Positions 43,439-52,342 of a stretch of DNA of 64,000 nt are shown piece by piece. The number at the start of each line of letters is the position of its first letter. Within the stretch, counting starts at the first letter, position 1. Origin of the DNA: Winogradskyella_A sp963966315 (GTDB lineage Bacteria; Bacteroidota; Bacteroidia; Flavobacteriales; Flavobacteriaceae); the NCBI GenBank assembly GCA_963966315.1, contig CAWZYX010000003.1, positions 26,473-90,472 on the forward strand. Direction: 5' to 3'. The position numbers and the translations under genes are program-made. A model generated the notes under the pieces. It worked only from the letters and a program-made list of their open reading frames with translations. It searched no databases and had not been told where the DNA came from.

Positions 43439-44248
43439 CCCCTGATCGGGTTGTTTTTTGGGGTTTGCTCTTTTTCTGATCTTATGATTGAGGAATTCTA
43501 TACTCAGAGAAAAGGTAATGGCGAAATAAAGATATCCCTTAGGAATGGCTCCTACAGATTGTCCGAAAATAACTGTATGGGACAGGTGTGCTGCCTCTGT
43601 GATGAGCATAAAACCAATAAGTATTAAAAATGCAAGGCCAAGAACCTGCATGCTCGGATGCGCTTCAATGAATTCCCGTATTGAATTGGCGAAGGCAATC
43701 ATAATCACAATGGAAATAACTACTGCAATGATCATTAGAACCAGGGTATAGGTATCATTAGGGTGCAAGCCATTTGTCATTCCTACAGCAGTAAGTATGG
43801 AATCGATTGAGAAAATAAAGTCAATTATGAGAATCTGACTTATGGCGTGCTTCAATGTTTTAATGCCTTTGGCTTTTATTTGTTCAGCATCGTGTTTGGG
43901 GGTTTCAACTTTGTCCTTTATTTCACTAGTGCTTTTATAAATTAAAAATAATCCTCCCCCCAGAAGTATCAGAGCCTGCCAACTGATGGCTGCTTCAAGC
44001 CATGATGTATTTACAGTGTAGAAAGGATCTTTGAGTCCAACCAGGAAGGAAACAAAAAACAAAAGAATGATACGCTGTACCATAGCGAGTAAAAGGCCTA
44101 TGTTGGTTGCCTTCCCTCTTTGACTGCTGGGTAGTTTATTAGCTGCAATCGAAATAAATACAATATTATCTATGCCCAGTACTATTTCGAGAATGGTAAG
44201 GGTAAGCAGGGCCATTATGGCATCTGTTGAGAGCAGAAAATCAATCAT
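43430..44248 (-). CDS. TerC family membrane protein
   Basis: A 272-residue integral membrane protein with seven hydrophobic helices. The acidic motifs GIDNIVFISI (helix 1) and IDFIFSIDSILTAVG (helix 5) are the TerC signature, thought to bind a metal such as manganese or calcium. TerC/Alx proteins export Mn or help fold exported proteins. It overlaps the lipoprotein gene by 4 nt and closes a three-gene operon with an XRE regulator. Confidence 0.92.
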   Translation of the reverse strand: MIDFLLSTDAIMALLTLTILEIVLGIDNIVFISIAANKLPSSQRGKATNIGLLLAMVQRIILLFFVSFLVGLKDPFYTVNTSWLEAAISWQALILLGGGLFLIYKSTSEIKDKVETPKHDAEQIKAKGIKTLKHAISQILIIDFIFSIDSILTAVGMTNGLHPNDTYTLVLMIIAVVISIVIMIAFANSIREFIEAHPSMQVLGLAFLILIGFMLITEAAHLSHTVIFGQSVGAIPKGYLYFAITFSLSIEFLNHKIRKRANPKKQPDQGSE

Positions 44249-44646
44249 TCTTTGAGTTTTATGGCAGTACCTTTTTCTACTCTTGGTGCTTTATTGGATT
44301 CTTTCACTGCGAGCTGATATTCAAAGGTATAAGATGTATCAGTGGTTGTTAAGATTTTCATGTGTATGGCCTTTTCTTCAGCCATGTTTTTTGGGTGGAG
44401 TTTTTTGAGAACAAATTCACAATCGTTGATCCATCGAATACTTGAGGAATCAACCGATCCATCCATATAATCAATATTGTGCGTCTCTGTTCTTTTAAAA
44501 GATGATACTTGCTCTTTACCATCAACAATGTACGTAAACAGATAGCTTCCGGTATGATGGCTTTTGCAATTGCGCTCCACCTGATAACAGGAAAAGACGC
44601 TTATTAACAAGGCGGCGATCAATAATCTTCTTATAAATATACTCAT
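44245..44646 (-). CDS. Small lipoprotein of the TerC operon
   Basis: About 133 residues from the ATG at 44646, whose signal MSIFIRRLLIAALLISVFSC ends at Cys20. An upstream start at 44700 would add 18 residues and overlap the XRE gene, without a signal peptide. Conserved text is RNCKSHHTGSYLFTYIVDG and SSIRWINDCEFVLKKLHPKN. Near-identical proteins in public flavobacterial genomes are often labelled topoisomerase IV; nothing in the sequence supports that, and the label probably leaked from the parC neighbour. Function unknown. Confidence 0.83.
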   Translation of the reverse strand: MSIFIRRLLIAALLISVFSCYQVERNCKSHHTGSYLFTYIVDGKEQVSSFKRTETHNIDYMDGSVDSSSIRWINDCEFVLKKLHPKNMAEEKAIHMKILTTTDTSYTFEYQLAVKESNKAPRVEKGTAIKLKE

Positions 44647-44671
44647 GGAGTAAAAATACAGATAATCGCCA

Positions 44672-45028
44672 TTAATTCTCAAAGCTTTTGAAGGAACCAT
44701 CTTTGTAAAAAATGACTATTCGTTCGATTTCTGTGGATGCCTTGTTGAAGATCTGCTTATTATGACCTACAGAAGATTCATTTTCAATCACTGGTTGTTC
44801 TTCGGGAGGGAAGTTTCCTTTCCCATTTAATAACCAGTACATGTTAACATCGGGGTAAGCCTTCAGAACTTTCATAACAAAATCAAGACTTGGTTTATTT
44901 CGACCAGATAGTACATGTGAAATACTGGAACGCTGAACACCTATTTTTTCAGCAAAGCTGGAAGCATTTTCATCATAGTAGCGCATGATCTTTTGTAGTC
45001 GTTTAGCAAATTCAGTATTGTTTACCAT
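44672..45028 (-). CDS. XRE-family HTH regulator
   Basis: A 118-residue protein with a helix-turn-helix (FAEKIGVQRSSISHVLSGRNKPS, about 24-46) and the motif PDVNMYWLLNGKGNFPP near 60-75, followed by a C-terminal linker. The motif recurs in a second regulator at 55046 (INLVWLITGEGEMF), so the two belong to one subfamily. It heads the lipoprotein/TerC operon and is divergent from the M14 peptidase gene across an AT-rich gap that holds a palindrome; autoregulation is likely but not shown. Confidence 0.88.
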   Translation of the reverse strand: MVNNTEFAKRLQKIMRYYDENASSFAEKIGVQRSSISHVLSGRNKPSLDFVMKVLKAYPDVNMYWLLNGKGNFPPEEQPVIENESSVGHNKQIFNKASTEIERIVIFYKDGSFKSFEN

Positions 45029-45060
45029 TGTAAACTATGCTTAGTTATATTGAATATCAA

Positions 45061-45190
45061 AAATAGTCAAAAGCCTGATAAATTTTATAGATAAGTATTA
45101 AATATTTTTAAAAATATATAAAGTTTTAATTAATATTAAAATATATAAAATATTGATATATAGTATTATATAATTAATATTTTAAATGCA
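45061..45190. other. Extremely AT-rich tract between divergent genes
   Basis: About 130 bases of almost pure A and T, with repeated AATATA/TATATT and TTAATATT-type words, lie between the XRE regulator and the M14 peptidase. It contains no gene. Such tracts often act as bent-DNA or nucleoid-protein sites near promoters. Confidence 0.5.
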
Positions 45191-45277
45191 TTGAAAATCT
45201 TTCAGTGAGCTGTGTGGTTAGCGGTATTTTTGTACACAAATGTTAACTATTTACGAGGTGAAGTCCCCATCCAGTGT

Positions 45278-45289
45278 TTACATATGTAA
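45278..45289. promoter_or_regulatory. 12-bp palindrome upstream of the M14 peptidase
   Basis: TTACATATGTAA is a perfect palindrome 13 nt before the TACTTTTG element of the peptidase promoter. It is a candidate operator for the divergent XRE regulator; the half-site TTACA also recurs nearby as GTTTAC. Confidence 0.4.
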
Positions 45290-45302
45290 CTTACTGATTG
45301 TT

Positions 45303-45310
45303 TACTTTTG
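45303..45310 (+). promoter_or_regulatory. -7 element of the M14 peptidase gene
   Basis: TACTTTTG fits TAnnTTTG and lies only 8 nt before the ATG at 45319, so the transcript would be nearly leaderless. A TTTA box lies 22 nt upstream. Confidence 0.4.
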
Positions 45311-45318
45311 TACATTCA

Positions 45319-46449
45319 ATGGAAGTGGAGCAAGTGACGTTTAAGGACTATTCTAATTTTAAGGAACATAGTTTAAGTGGTAGATATATCAACCTTGATC
45401 ATATATTACCCTTGATAAAACATCACTCGGGCGATATACCGGCCACAGAAATAGGAGCCTCTGTCAAAAATCTACCAATCATCAAACTTGAATTCGGCAG
45501 TGGTAAGACCCGGGTTATGATGTGGTCACAGATGCACGGCAATGAATCTACTACGACCAAAGCACTGTTTGACCTGATCAATTATATCCTAGCGCATAAG
45601 AATGATTTCAAGGATCTAAGCTTTCTCATCATACCAGTTCTGAATCCTGATGGAGCAAAAGCTTACACTAGATTCAATGGTAATAATATTGATTTGAACA
45701 GGGATGCACAGGATAAAGGTGAGCCTGAAACTCGGGCATTATTTCATGCCTTTAACGATTTTAAGCCACATTATTGCTTTAATCTTCATGGTCAGAGAAC
45801 CATTTTTGGGGTGGGAGATACCGATATACCTGCAACCTTATCGTTTCTGGCGCCTGCACAGGATCAGCAACGAAGTATTAGTCCCAATAGAAGGCAATCT
45901 ATGGCTATTATTGGAGGGGTTATAAGGGGCTTGAGATCAGAATTAAAGGGTGGAATTGGGTTATACGATGATGCATTTAATATCAATTGTACTGGTGATA
46001 CCTTTCAATCTCTGGGCATACCAACCATTTTATTTGAAGCAGGACACTTTCCTAATGACTATGAAAGAGAAACAACGCGTTTTTTTGTTTTTAAAGCTCT
46101 AAAACTGGCTTTAGACCAAATTTTAAAAGGAGTGGAGCTGGACATTCTGGAGTATGAAAACACTCCGTTTAATAAAAAATCATTTTTAGATGTCATCATC
46201 AGAAATACCCGAACTTCCGAAGGAGAAATCATGGATGTTGGAATTCAATTCAAGGAGGTATTAGTAAACGACCGTATTGATTTTATTCCAGTGGTGGATC
46301 AACTAGGATCTTTAGACCATTTATTTGCTCATCGCGAAATAAACGCGGGATATAATGAGCTTAATTGGCCTTTAAATCGGACACCAGAAGTGGGTGACGA
46401 AATCGTTTTCGTTTTGCTGAAAAATGAAAAAATATTGATAAAAGTCTAA
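45319..46449 (+). CDS. M14 family zinc carboxypeptidase
   Basis: A 376-residue metallo-carboxypeptidase without a signal peptide. The zinc ligands H73 and E76 (QMHGNES) and H157 (FNLHGQR), the substrate-binding Arg128 in NNIDLNRD, and the catalytic Glu240 in ILFEAGHF are all present. A smaller C-terminal domain follows (about 285-376). The start is the ATG at 45319; a 7-residue N-terminal extension to 45298 is open but lies within the promoter. It likely cleaves peptides in the cytoplasm; the substrate is unknown. Confidence 0.9.
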   Translation: MEVEQVTFKDYSNFKEHSLSGRYINLDHILPLIKHHSGDIPATEIGASVKNLPIIKLEFGSGKTRVMMWSQMHGNESTTTKALFDLINYILAHKNDFKDLSFLIIPVLNPDGAKAYTRFNGNNIDLNRDAQDKGEPETRALFHAFNDFKPHYCFNLHGQRTIFGVGDTDIPATLSFLAPAQDQQRSISPNRRQSMAIIGGVIRGLRSELKGGIGLYDDAFNINCTGDTFQSLGIPTILFEAGHFPNDYERETTRFFVFKALKLALDQILKGVELDILEYENTPFNKKSFLDVIIRNTRTSEGEIMDVGIQFKEVLVNDRIDFIPVVDQLGSLDHLFAHREINAGYNELNWPLNRTPEVGDEIVFVLLKNEKILIKV

Positions 46450-46490
46450 TTTTCGCTAATGTAAGTGTATTATTGATAATAAAATTCTAT

Positions 46491-46498
46491 TATTTTTG
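46491..46498 (+). promoter_or_regulatory. -7 element of the Lrp/AsnC gene
   Basis: TATTTTTG matches TAnnTTTG exactly, 24 nt before the ATG at 46522. An ATTG lies 15 bases upstream, slightly short of ideal. Confidence 0.4.
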
Positions 46499-46521
46499 CA
46501 TATAGTTTAAAGATATAAAAC

Positions 46522-47001
46522 ATGGCGAAGTTTAAGTTAGATGAAATAGACCACCAGATTTTGGATATGTTAATAGATAATACGCGCATTCCCTTTACAG
46601 ATATCGCTAAAAAATTGCTCATTTCTGCGGGTACCGTACATGTCCGGGTCAAAAAAATGGAAGAAGCAGGGATTATTCAGGGCTCGTCCTTAACCTTGGA
46701 CTACAAAAAACTGGGATATTCATTTATTGCCTATGTTGGTGTTTTTTTGCAAAATACTTCACAAACAAAATTTGTACTCGAACGTATCAATCAAATTCCC
46801 TATGTTACTGTTGCCCACATAACTACTGGGAAGTTCAATGTTTTTTGTAAAATCAGGGCCAGAAACACCATGCATGCGAAGGAGGTTATTTTTATGCTTG
46901 ATGATATAGATGGGGTTTACAGAACTGAAACGATGATTTCTTTGGAAGAAAGTATCAATGATAAGAAAAGACTAATGCACACCATCTTCAATGAATTGTA
47001 A
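46522..47001 (+). CDS. Lrp/AsnC family transcriptional regulator
   Basis: A 159-residue regulator with an N-terminal HTH (DIAKKLLISAGTVHVRVKKMEEAG, about 26-49) and the RAM effector-binding domain (about 70-150). These proteins sense amino acids as octamers. The gene is monocistronic, with its own promoter and a bidirectional terminator shared with aroB. The target genes are not known. Confidence 0.93.
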   Translation: MAKFKLDEIDHQILDMLIDNTRIPFTDIAKKLLISAGTVHVRVKKMEEAGIIQGSSLTLDYKKLGYSFIAYVGVFLQNTSQTKFVLERINQIPYVTVAHITTGKFNVFCKIRARNTMHAKEVIFMLDDIDGVYRTETMISLEESINDKKRLMHTIFNEL

Positions 47002-47022
47002 CATGTTATAATGCCGATAATT

Positions 47023-47052
47023 AAAACTCTGGGTTCCCACCCGGAGTTTTTT
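47023..47052. terminator. Bidirectional terminator between the Lrp gene and aroB
   Basis: AAAACTCTGGG and CCCGGAGTTTT pair (one wobble) around TTCCCA-type loop bases, with T-runs on both sides. It overlaps the last codon of aroB. Confidence 0.85.
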
Positions 47053-48133
47053 ATGTTGTAAAACTTTCTTCATAGAATCGGAAGGCCTTCTTAATCAGGG
47101 AGCTTTCTACAACACAATCTATTTCGGGGACTCCCAGCTCTTTAAGAAGGGCAAATTTTACCTCACCATGACTATTCTTCTTGTCGTGTTTCAGTAATTC
47201 TATAATTTCCTGTATATCCCGATCCATAAAAACAACATTGGGGTAATGAGCATTAATACGGTTTTTGATGTCCTGCAAATCATCTTCGGATAGATCGTTC
47301 AATTGGTTGGATAAATAGGATTCAAGGATCATACCAATAGCAATGGCTTCCCCGTGAAGAAGCTTTTGTTTTCCATGTGTTTCCAGATGATAACTCTCTA
47401 TGGCATGACCCAATGTATGACCAAAATTCAGGGCTTTTCTTATATTTTTTTCTTCAGGGTCTTCCTTTACGATCAGATTCTTTATTTGAATAGATTCCTT
47501 GATCAACTGTTCGTAGTTGCTCCATGAAATATCATGGACGTTTTTTAATTTATTCCAGTAGTTACGACTTGAAATCAATCCATGCTTTAACATTTCAGCC
47601 CATCCTGAGCGTATGTGTTCAGTTGGAAGGGTTTCAAGATACCGGATATCTATCAATACCATTTCACCGTTAGAAATTACGCCTATTTGGTTTTTTAATG
47701 TACCTAAATCGATTCCGGTTTTACCTCCTACAGAAGCATCTACCATAGAGAGTAAACTGGTAGGTACATTGATATATTCAACACCTCTTTTATAAGTGCA
47801 TGCAACAAATCCACCTAGGTCGGTAACCACTCCACCTCCTAAATTGATGATCAGACATTTTCTATCAGCACCCATTTCGGAGAGATCCAGCCAGATCTGA
47901 TGACAGGTTTTAATGTTTTTGTGTTCCTCACCTGGAGGGAATTCAAGGACCTCTAATTGTTCTGAGTCAATTGCTGCTTCATTCAGAAAAAGAGGGAGGC
48001 AGTGATGGTGTGTGTTGGAATCAACAATAACGATCACTTTTGAAAAGTTAGAGAGCCTGAGGTGATTGTTTAATTGCCTATAGGCTTCATTGCCAAAATG
48101 TATATAAGAATCTATTGATTGAGAGGCTTTCAT
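47051..48133 (-). CDS. aroB: 3-dehydroquinate synthase
   Basis: Second step of the shikimate pathway, 360 residues. NAD and substrate sites are intact: NLGGGVVTDLGGFVA near 97, VDASVGGKTGIDLGTLKNQIG near 131, WAEMLKHGLI near 180 and the zinc-ligand His residues in NFGHTLGHAIE and LLHGEAIAIGM. It is divergent from proline dehydrogenase. Confidence 0.96.
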   Translation of the reverse strand: MKASQSIDSYIHFGNEAYRQLNNHLRLSNFSKVIVIVDSNTHHHCLPLFLNEAAIDSEQLEVLEFPPGEEHKNIKTCHQIWLDLSEMGADRKCLIINLGGGVVTDLGGFVACTYKRGVEYINVPTSLLSMVDASVGGKTGIDLGTLKNQIGVISNGEMVLIDIRYLETLPTEHIRSGWAEMLKHGLISSRNYWNKLKNVHDISWSNYEQLIKESIQIKNLIVKEDPEEKNIRKALNFGHTLGHAIESYHLETHGKQKLLHGEAIAIGMILESYLSNQLNDLSEDDLQDIKNRINAHYPNVVFMDRDIQEIIELLKHDKKNSHGEVKFALLKELGVPEIDCVVESSLIKKAFRFYEESFTT

Positions 48134-48195
48134 AAAGAAGTAGTAATAGGGTGTGAAATTAAGGAGTTTTTTAAAAAAGTATCAACCCTTTAAAA

Positions 48196-48203
48196 TATAT
48201 TTG
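48196..48203 (+). promoter_or_regulatory. -7 element of the proline dehydrogenase gene
   Basis: TATATTTG matches TAnnTTTG exactly, 26 nt before the ATG. No clear TTTG box is found at the right distance. Confidence 0.4.
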
Positions 48204-48228
48204 TAATACAACTTTTCTACTACCAAAA

Positions 48229-49392
48229 ATGAAATTATTTGATAATACTCAAGTGGCTTTTTCTCTAAAGTCCGATTCAGATCTCGAAAGAGCGTATTTT
48301 TTGTTTAAAATGATTTCGAGTCAGCCCCTTGTTCGCATTGGAACAGCGGCTACCAATTTTGCTCTAAAGGCCAATTTACCGGTTGAAGGTTTGATTAGGT
48401 CTACTGTTTTTGATCACTTCTGCGGCGGAATAAACGAAGAAGATTGTCTTTCGGTCATTGAGAGTCTTTACACTACAGGCGTTAGCTCAGTACTAGATTA
48501 TTCCGTTGAGGGTAAGGAAACTGAAGAGCAATTCGATAGCGCTATGAACAAAGTACTTAAGATAATAGGTTTTTGTAAGGAAAAGGAGGCAATGCCTATA
48601 GTGGTGTTCAAGCCTACAGGTTTTGGTAGGTTTGCGTTGTATGAAAAACAAAGTGCCAACGAAGTGCTCTCAGAAGAAGAAAAGGATGAATGGGATCGTG
48701 TAGTTGCTCGGTTTGACAAAGTATGTTTGGTTGCTAAACAGCACGACGTAGAAGTGTTGATCGATGCTGAGGAAAGCTGGATGCAGGATGCTGCCGATAT
48801 GTTGGTTGAAAATATGATGCGACGATACAACAAAGAAAAGCCGGTAGTCTACAACACTTTACAGTGTTATAGATGGGATCGACTTGATTATTTAAAGAAT
48901 CTTCATAAAAGAGCGAAGGAAGAAGGTTTTTTCGTCGGATTAAAAATAGTTCGTGGTGCTTACATGGAAAAAGAACGCCTTCGTGCAGAAGAGAATGGTT
49001 ACGTTTCTCCTATCTGCGAATCTAAGCAGGCCACTGACGAGTGCTTTAATGACTGTATGATCTATATTCTAAGAAATATTGAAGACATGAGCATTTTTAT
49101 TGGTTCTCACAATGAGCAGAGTTCCTATTTGGCAATGGACCTGATGGAAGAACTGGGAATTGATAAGAAAGACAATCGGGTCTGGTTTGGCCAATTGTAC
49201 GGAATGAGTGACCACATTAGCTTTAATCTATCAAAAGAAGGATACAATGTTGCTAAATACATTCCCTTTGGCCCTGTAAAGGATGTGATGCCCTATCTAA
49301 TAAGACGTGCCGAAGAGAACACATCAGTGGCTGGACAAACGAACAGAGAGCTGGAACTTATCAAAAAAGAACGACAAAGGAGAAAGGTTTAA
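48229..49392 (+). CDS. Proline dehydrogenase (monofunctional)
   Basis: FAD enzyme converting proline to pyrroline-5-carboxylate, 387 residues. Core PRODH motifs are visible: VVFKPTGFGRF, YNTLQCYRWDRLDYL and the FAD-contacting GLKIVRGAYMEKERLRAEENG near 240-260, plus a C-terminal LIRRAEENTS substrate-binding segment. The P5C dehydrogenase domain of bifunctional PutA is absent, as expected for Bacteroidota. Confidence 0.93.
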   Translation: MKLFDNTQVAFSLKSDSDLERAYFLFKMISSQPLVRIGTAATNFALKANLPVEGLIRSTVFDHFCGGINEEDCLSVIESLYTTGVSSVLDYSVEGKETEEQFDSAMNKVLKIIGFCKEKEAMPIVVFKPTGFGRFALYEKQSANEVLSEEEKDEWDRVVARFDKVCLVAKQHDVEVLIDAEESWMQDAADMLVENMMRRYNKEKPVVYNTLQCYRWDRLDYLKNLHKRAKEEGFFVGLKIVRGAYMEKERLRAEENGYVSPICESKQATDECFNDCMIYILRNIEDMSIFIGSHNEQSSYLAMDLMEELGIDKKDNRVWFGQLYGMSDHISFNLSKEGYNVAKYIPFGPVKDVMPYLIRRAEENTSVAGQTNRELELIKKERQRRKV

Positions 49393-49398
49393 AAATCC

Positions 49399-50793
49399 TT
49401 AGGGTTGTTTTTGGGTAAGTAGCTCGATAAGATCTGAAAAAGAAACAGCTTTATTTTGATCTAGAAATAGCAATGCCATCTGATCTACTAATTTTTCAGC
49501 TTTTGGATCGAGTTCATTCCCGGGTATAACTTTAATCTGTTTATTTGGTGTGTCCCGAGCGGTTTCCTTTGACTCGTATAGCTGCTCAGATAGTTTTTCC
49601 CAGGGCTCCCGTGTTTGGGTGAGCCTTATTAGCTCGTTAAACTCAACATCTCCATTCAGAACCAACATAAGCCTGGCAAGCTCAATTATTTCTGTTTGTT
49701 CTACTGAATTAAAGACAATGATATCTCGGTGATTTGAGGCTACTGGTGCGCTCCATATAAAATTTGCGGCATCTTCTTCCGTGATGAAATAACGACACAT
49801 TTTGGCATTTGTAATGTGCAATGGTTGTTTTTGAGTTAATGCTTTTGAGAAGGTCTCTACCACAGATCCACTTGAACCCAGCACATTTCCAAACCTAAGG
49901 ATATTGACTTTCAAATTTCCGTTGCAAGGAGTGTTAAGAACATAAGACTCTCCGATGAATTTTGTGATGCCCATGATACAAGCAGGATTAACCGCTTTAT
50001 CTGTAGAAATGAAGTTAAAATGAGTGCAGTGGAAGCGGTTAGATACTTCAAGAAGGTTTTTAGTGCCCAGAACATTGGTTTTGAAAGCTTCGTGGCCGTT
50101 TATCTCCATAAGACCTGCATGCTTACAAGCGGCCAGATGAAAAACAATATCTGGTCGATGTGTCTTGAATAGCTCTGTAAGTCGTTCTTTATCCCTAACA
50201 TCAGCTATGAAGTAGCCTATGTTGCGATTACCTTGTATTTCTTTAAGCTTTTGTTTAAGGTAGTAGATGGCTAGTTCTGAATGATCGACAAGAATTAGTT
50301 TTTTGCAATAATGCAAAGTTGCAAGGGATGATAGCTGTGAGCCTATACTTCCTCCTGCTCCAGTAATAACTATTGTTTTATTTCTATAATAATCTTTAAC
50401 TTCAATTGGAGTGAAGCAATCATATTTTATGATGGACCTGGTTGTAAAGTTAGAGTACACTTGATCCGTCATGCTTCCATTCTTCCAAGCCCCAAATTTT
50501 GGAAGGACCTTGATTTGTAGTCCCTTTGATTCAAGTTTTCTCAGGTCATTAATACAGGTTTTGAAATTACCAGAAGGCGTGAGCACCACGACTTCCATAA
50601 GACCTTGCTCATTAATGAACTCTGAGGTCAACTTGCTAAAAGTTAAGGCCTGATCATAATCTGCGAGCCGGTATTGAAGGTCTGTGCCAAATAACAGATG
50701 ATAGTTTGCTAATGCAGTTGGTTCTCTATTAATTAAAAAGCCGAAAAGCTGAAGGCTCCTCTCGGAGTTAATATATAGGAGTTGATTTGACAT
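49399..50793 (-). CDS. CapD/PglF-type nucleotide-sugar 4,6-dehydratase, truncated soluble form
   Basis: A 464-residue SDR enzyme. The NAD site is ITGAGGSIGSQLSSL (about 143-157); the catalytic STDKA and MGITK (Met replacing Tyr, as in the FlaA1/PglF/WbpM class) mark it as an inverting UDP-GlcNAc-type dehydratase. Full-length membrane forms carry four N-terminal helices before the first Rossmann domain; here those helices are absent and only a remnant domain (1-130) remains. With the DegT aminotransferase upstream it may make a 4-amino sugar, as PglF and PglE do. Confidence 0.88.
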   Translation of the reverse strand: MSNQLLYINSERSLQLFGFLINREPTALANYHLLFGTDLQYRLADYDQALTFSKLTSEFINEQGLMEVVVLTPSGNFKTCINDLRKLESKGLQIKVLPKFGAWKNGSMTDQVYSNFTTRSIIKYDCFTPIEVKDYYRNKTIVITGAGGSIGSQLSSLATLHYCKKLILVDHSELAIYYLKQKLKEIQGNRNIGYFIADVRDKERLTELFKTHRPDIVFHLAACKHAGLMEINGHEAFKTNVLGTKNLLEVSNRFHCTHFNFISTDKAVNPACIMGITKFIGESYVLNTPCNGNLKVNILRFGNVLGSSGSVVETFSKALTQKQPLHITNAKMCRYFITEEDAANFIWSAPVASNHRDIIVFNSVEQTEIIELARLMLVLNGDVEFNELIRLTQTREPWEKLSEQLYESKETARDTPNKQIKVIPGNELDPKAEKLVDQMALLFLDQNKAVSFSDLIELLTQKQP

Positions 50794-50824
50794 TAATTTC
50801 GCAGCTGTTTGTAAAGATACTATT

Positions 50825-51958
50825 CTACACCAATTGTTGTGTTACCAGATCGGCTATTTCCTCTAGTTCGAATGTTGTAAGATGCGTACCACTGGGTAAA
50901 CAAAGTCCTCGGGTAAAAAGGTCCTCAGAGACACCGTTCAAATATTTATGACAGCCCTTGTAAAGGGGTTGTTTGTGGATAGGTGTCCATAAGTTTCTGC
51001 ATTCGATACCTTTTTGTCGCAGCGCTTCAAATACCTTTTCTTTTGTGTCCGTTGAATTAAAAAGAAAACAACTTAACCATCTATTGGATCTTGCTGCACC
51101 CCATTCTTTTTGGTAATCTACTCCAAAACTCGGGGTTTCGTCATAAAACCGCTGTTTGTAAAAATCAAAAACTCTTCTTCTTTCTTCTACAAAAAAATCT
51201 AACTGCTGCATTTGGGCCAGGCCTATACCAGCAAGAATATTTGAAAAGCTGTAATTGTAACCTAATTCTTCATGCCAGTAGTATGCCTTATCAGACTTTG
51301 CTTGCTGGGCAAGGTAATTGGCCTTATCCAGAATGTTTGGGTGCTTTGAGATTAAAGCACCACCACCAGATGTGGTAATGATCTTATTTGTATTGAATGA
51401 AAAGACACCTGCCTCGGTCAGTGTTCCACATTTCATATGTTTATAAGTACTCCCCAAGGCTTCTGCACTGTCTTCGATTATTGGTATGTTATAGTTATCA
51501 GTCAAACGGATTATTCGCTCATAATCGCAAGGCATCCCATAAAGATCTACCGTGATTAGGGCTTTGGGTTTTATCCCTTTCTTTTGCAAATCCATCAGGG
51601 CCTCCTCCAGAAGATCAGGACACATATTCCAGCTGTGGGGTTCACTGTCAATAAAAACCGGGATGGCATTTAAATATAAAATACAATTAGCTGTTGCTAT
51701 AAAGCTGTTAGACTGACAAATAACATAATCCCCCTCGCTAACTCCCATTGTTTTTAGCGCCAGGTGCAGAGCAGAGGTACCTGTATTGGTTAAGGCGATT
51801 TGCTGTTTTTGAACGTTAATATAATTAGAAAGTACTTTTTTAAAGCCATCAATATTAGGGCCAAAGGAAGACACATGATTGGTGCGGATAGCCTCTTGTA
51901 TGTAGGGTAGTTCGGTACCTAAAAGATGAGGAGGGGAGAGCCAAATCCTAAAAGTCAT
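50825..51958 (-). CDS. DegT/DnrJ/EryC1/StrS aminotransferase, PglE-like
   Basis: PLP sugar aminotransferase of 377 residues from the ATG at 51958 (MTFRIWLSPPHLLG); an upstream ATG at 52003 would overlap the previous gene. The PLP-lysine is K192 in FSFNTNKIITTSGGG, and the N-terminal WLSPPHLLGTE...FGPNIDGFKK text is that of PglE-type enzymes that act after the dehydratase. The 31-nt gap to the dehydratase gene makes them a pair. No acetyltransferase or glycosyltransferase is nearby, so the product is unknown. Confidence 0.92.
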   Translation of the reverse strand: MTFRIWLSPPHLLGTELPYIQEAIRTNHVSSFGPNIDGFKKVLSNYINVQKQQIALTNTGTSALHLALKTMGVSEGDYVICQSNSFIATANCILYLNAIPVFIDSEPHSWNMCPDLLEEALMDLQKKGIKPKALITVDLYGMPCDYERIIRLTDNYNIPIIEDSAEALGSTYKHMKCGTLTEAGVFSFNTNKIITTSGGGALISKHPNILDKANYLAQQAKSDKAYYWHEELGYNYSFSNILAGIGLAQMQQLDFFVEERRRVFDFYKQRFYDETPSFGVDYQKEWGAARSNRWLSCFLFNSTDTKEKVFEALRQKGIECRNLWTPIHKQPLYKGCHKYLNGVSEDLFTRGLCLPSGTHLTTFELEEIADLVTQQLV

Positions 51959-51960
51959 CT

Positions 51961-52332
51961 CTATTTTATATTTAGGTTTTTTAGAATGGCCTGCTCGTCG
52001 CAATTAAAAACAGATAAAATAACCTGCCGTTCCTTATACGTGTTTTCAATATAGTAGGTGTTGCAACTGTCTTTGTCAATTATACTCTTTGAAAAGTCAA
52101 CAGTTCCGTATTTGATCAACTGAATAACAGTTATGCTGTCCAGATCATAGCTAATACTATTTTCTTTTGCCTGTTCTGTGAATACCAGTGGCTTTGAACT
52201 AATATTTTTAGTGGTACGTGCATTTGGACCGTAATCGCAGGAGGCGTTTTTACCGCTAAGGATAAAAGCCAGAATGATTAGCCCTACTGCAAAACCACCT
52301 AGGTAATAACCTAAACGGTGAATGAATTTCAT
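51961..52332 (-). CDS. Small membrane-anchored protein downstream of alanine dehydrogenase
   Basis: A 123-residue protein with one N-terminal helix (RLGYYLGGFAVGLIILAFIL) and a small extracytoplasmic domain that may be DUF4258-like (DLDSITVIQLIKYGTVDFSKS). It is conserved in this place next to alanine dehydrogenase in related genomes as far as I recall. It is 10 nt after the ald gene and 2 nt before the aminotransferase gene. Function unknown. Confidence 0.8.
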   Translation of the reverse strand: MKFIHRLGYYLGGFAVGLIILAFILSGKNASCDYGPNARTTKNISSKPLVFTEQAKENSISYDLDSITVIQLIKYGTVDFSKSIIDKDSCNTYYIENTYKERQVILSVFNCDEQAILKNLNIK

Positions 52333-52342
52333 CGGACAAAGA

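Noticed and set aside
45061..45190. AT-rich tract as a replication origin
   Set aside because: No DnaA boxes, dnaA or gyrase-like origin context is nearby; the divergent-promoter reading is simpler.
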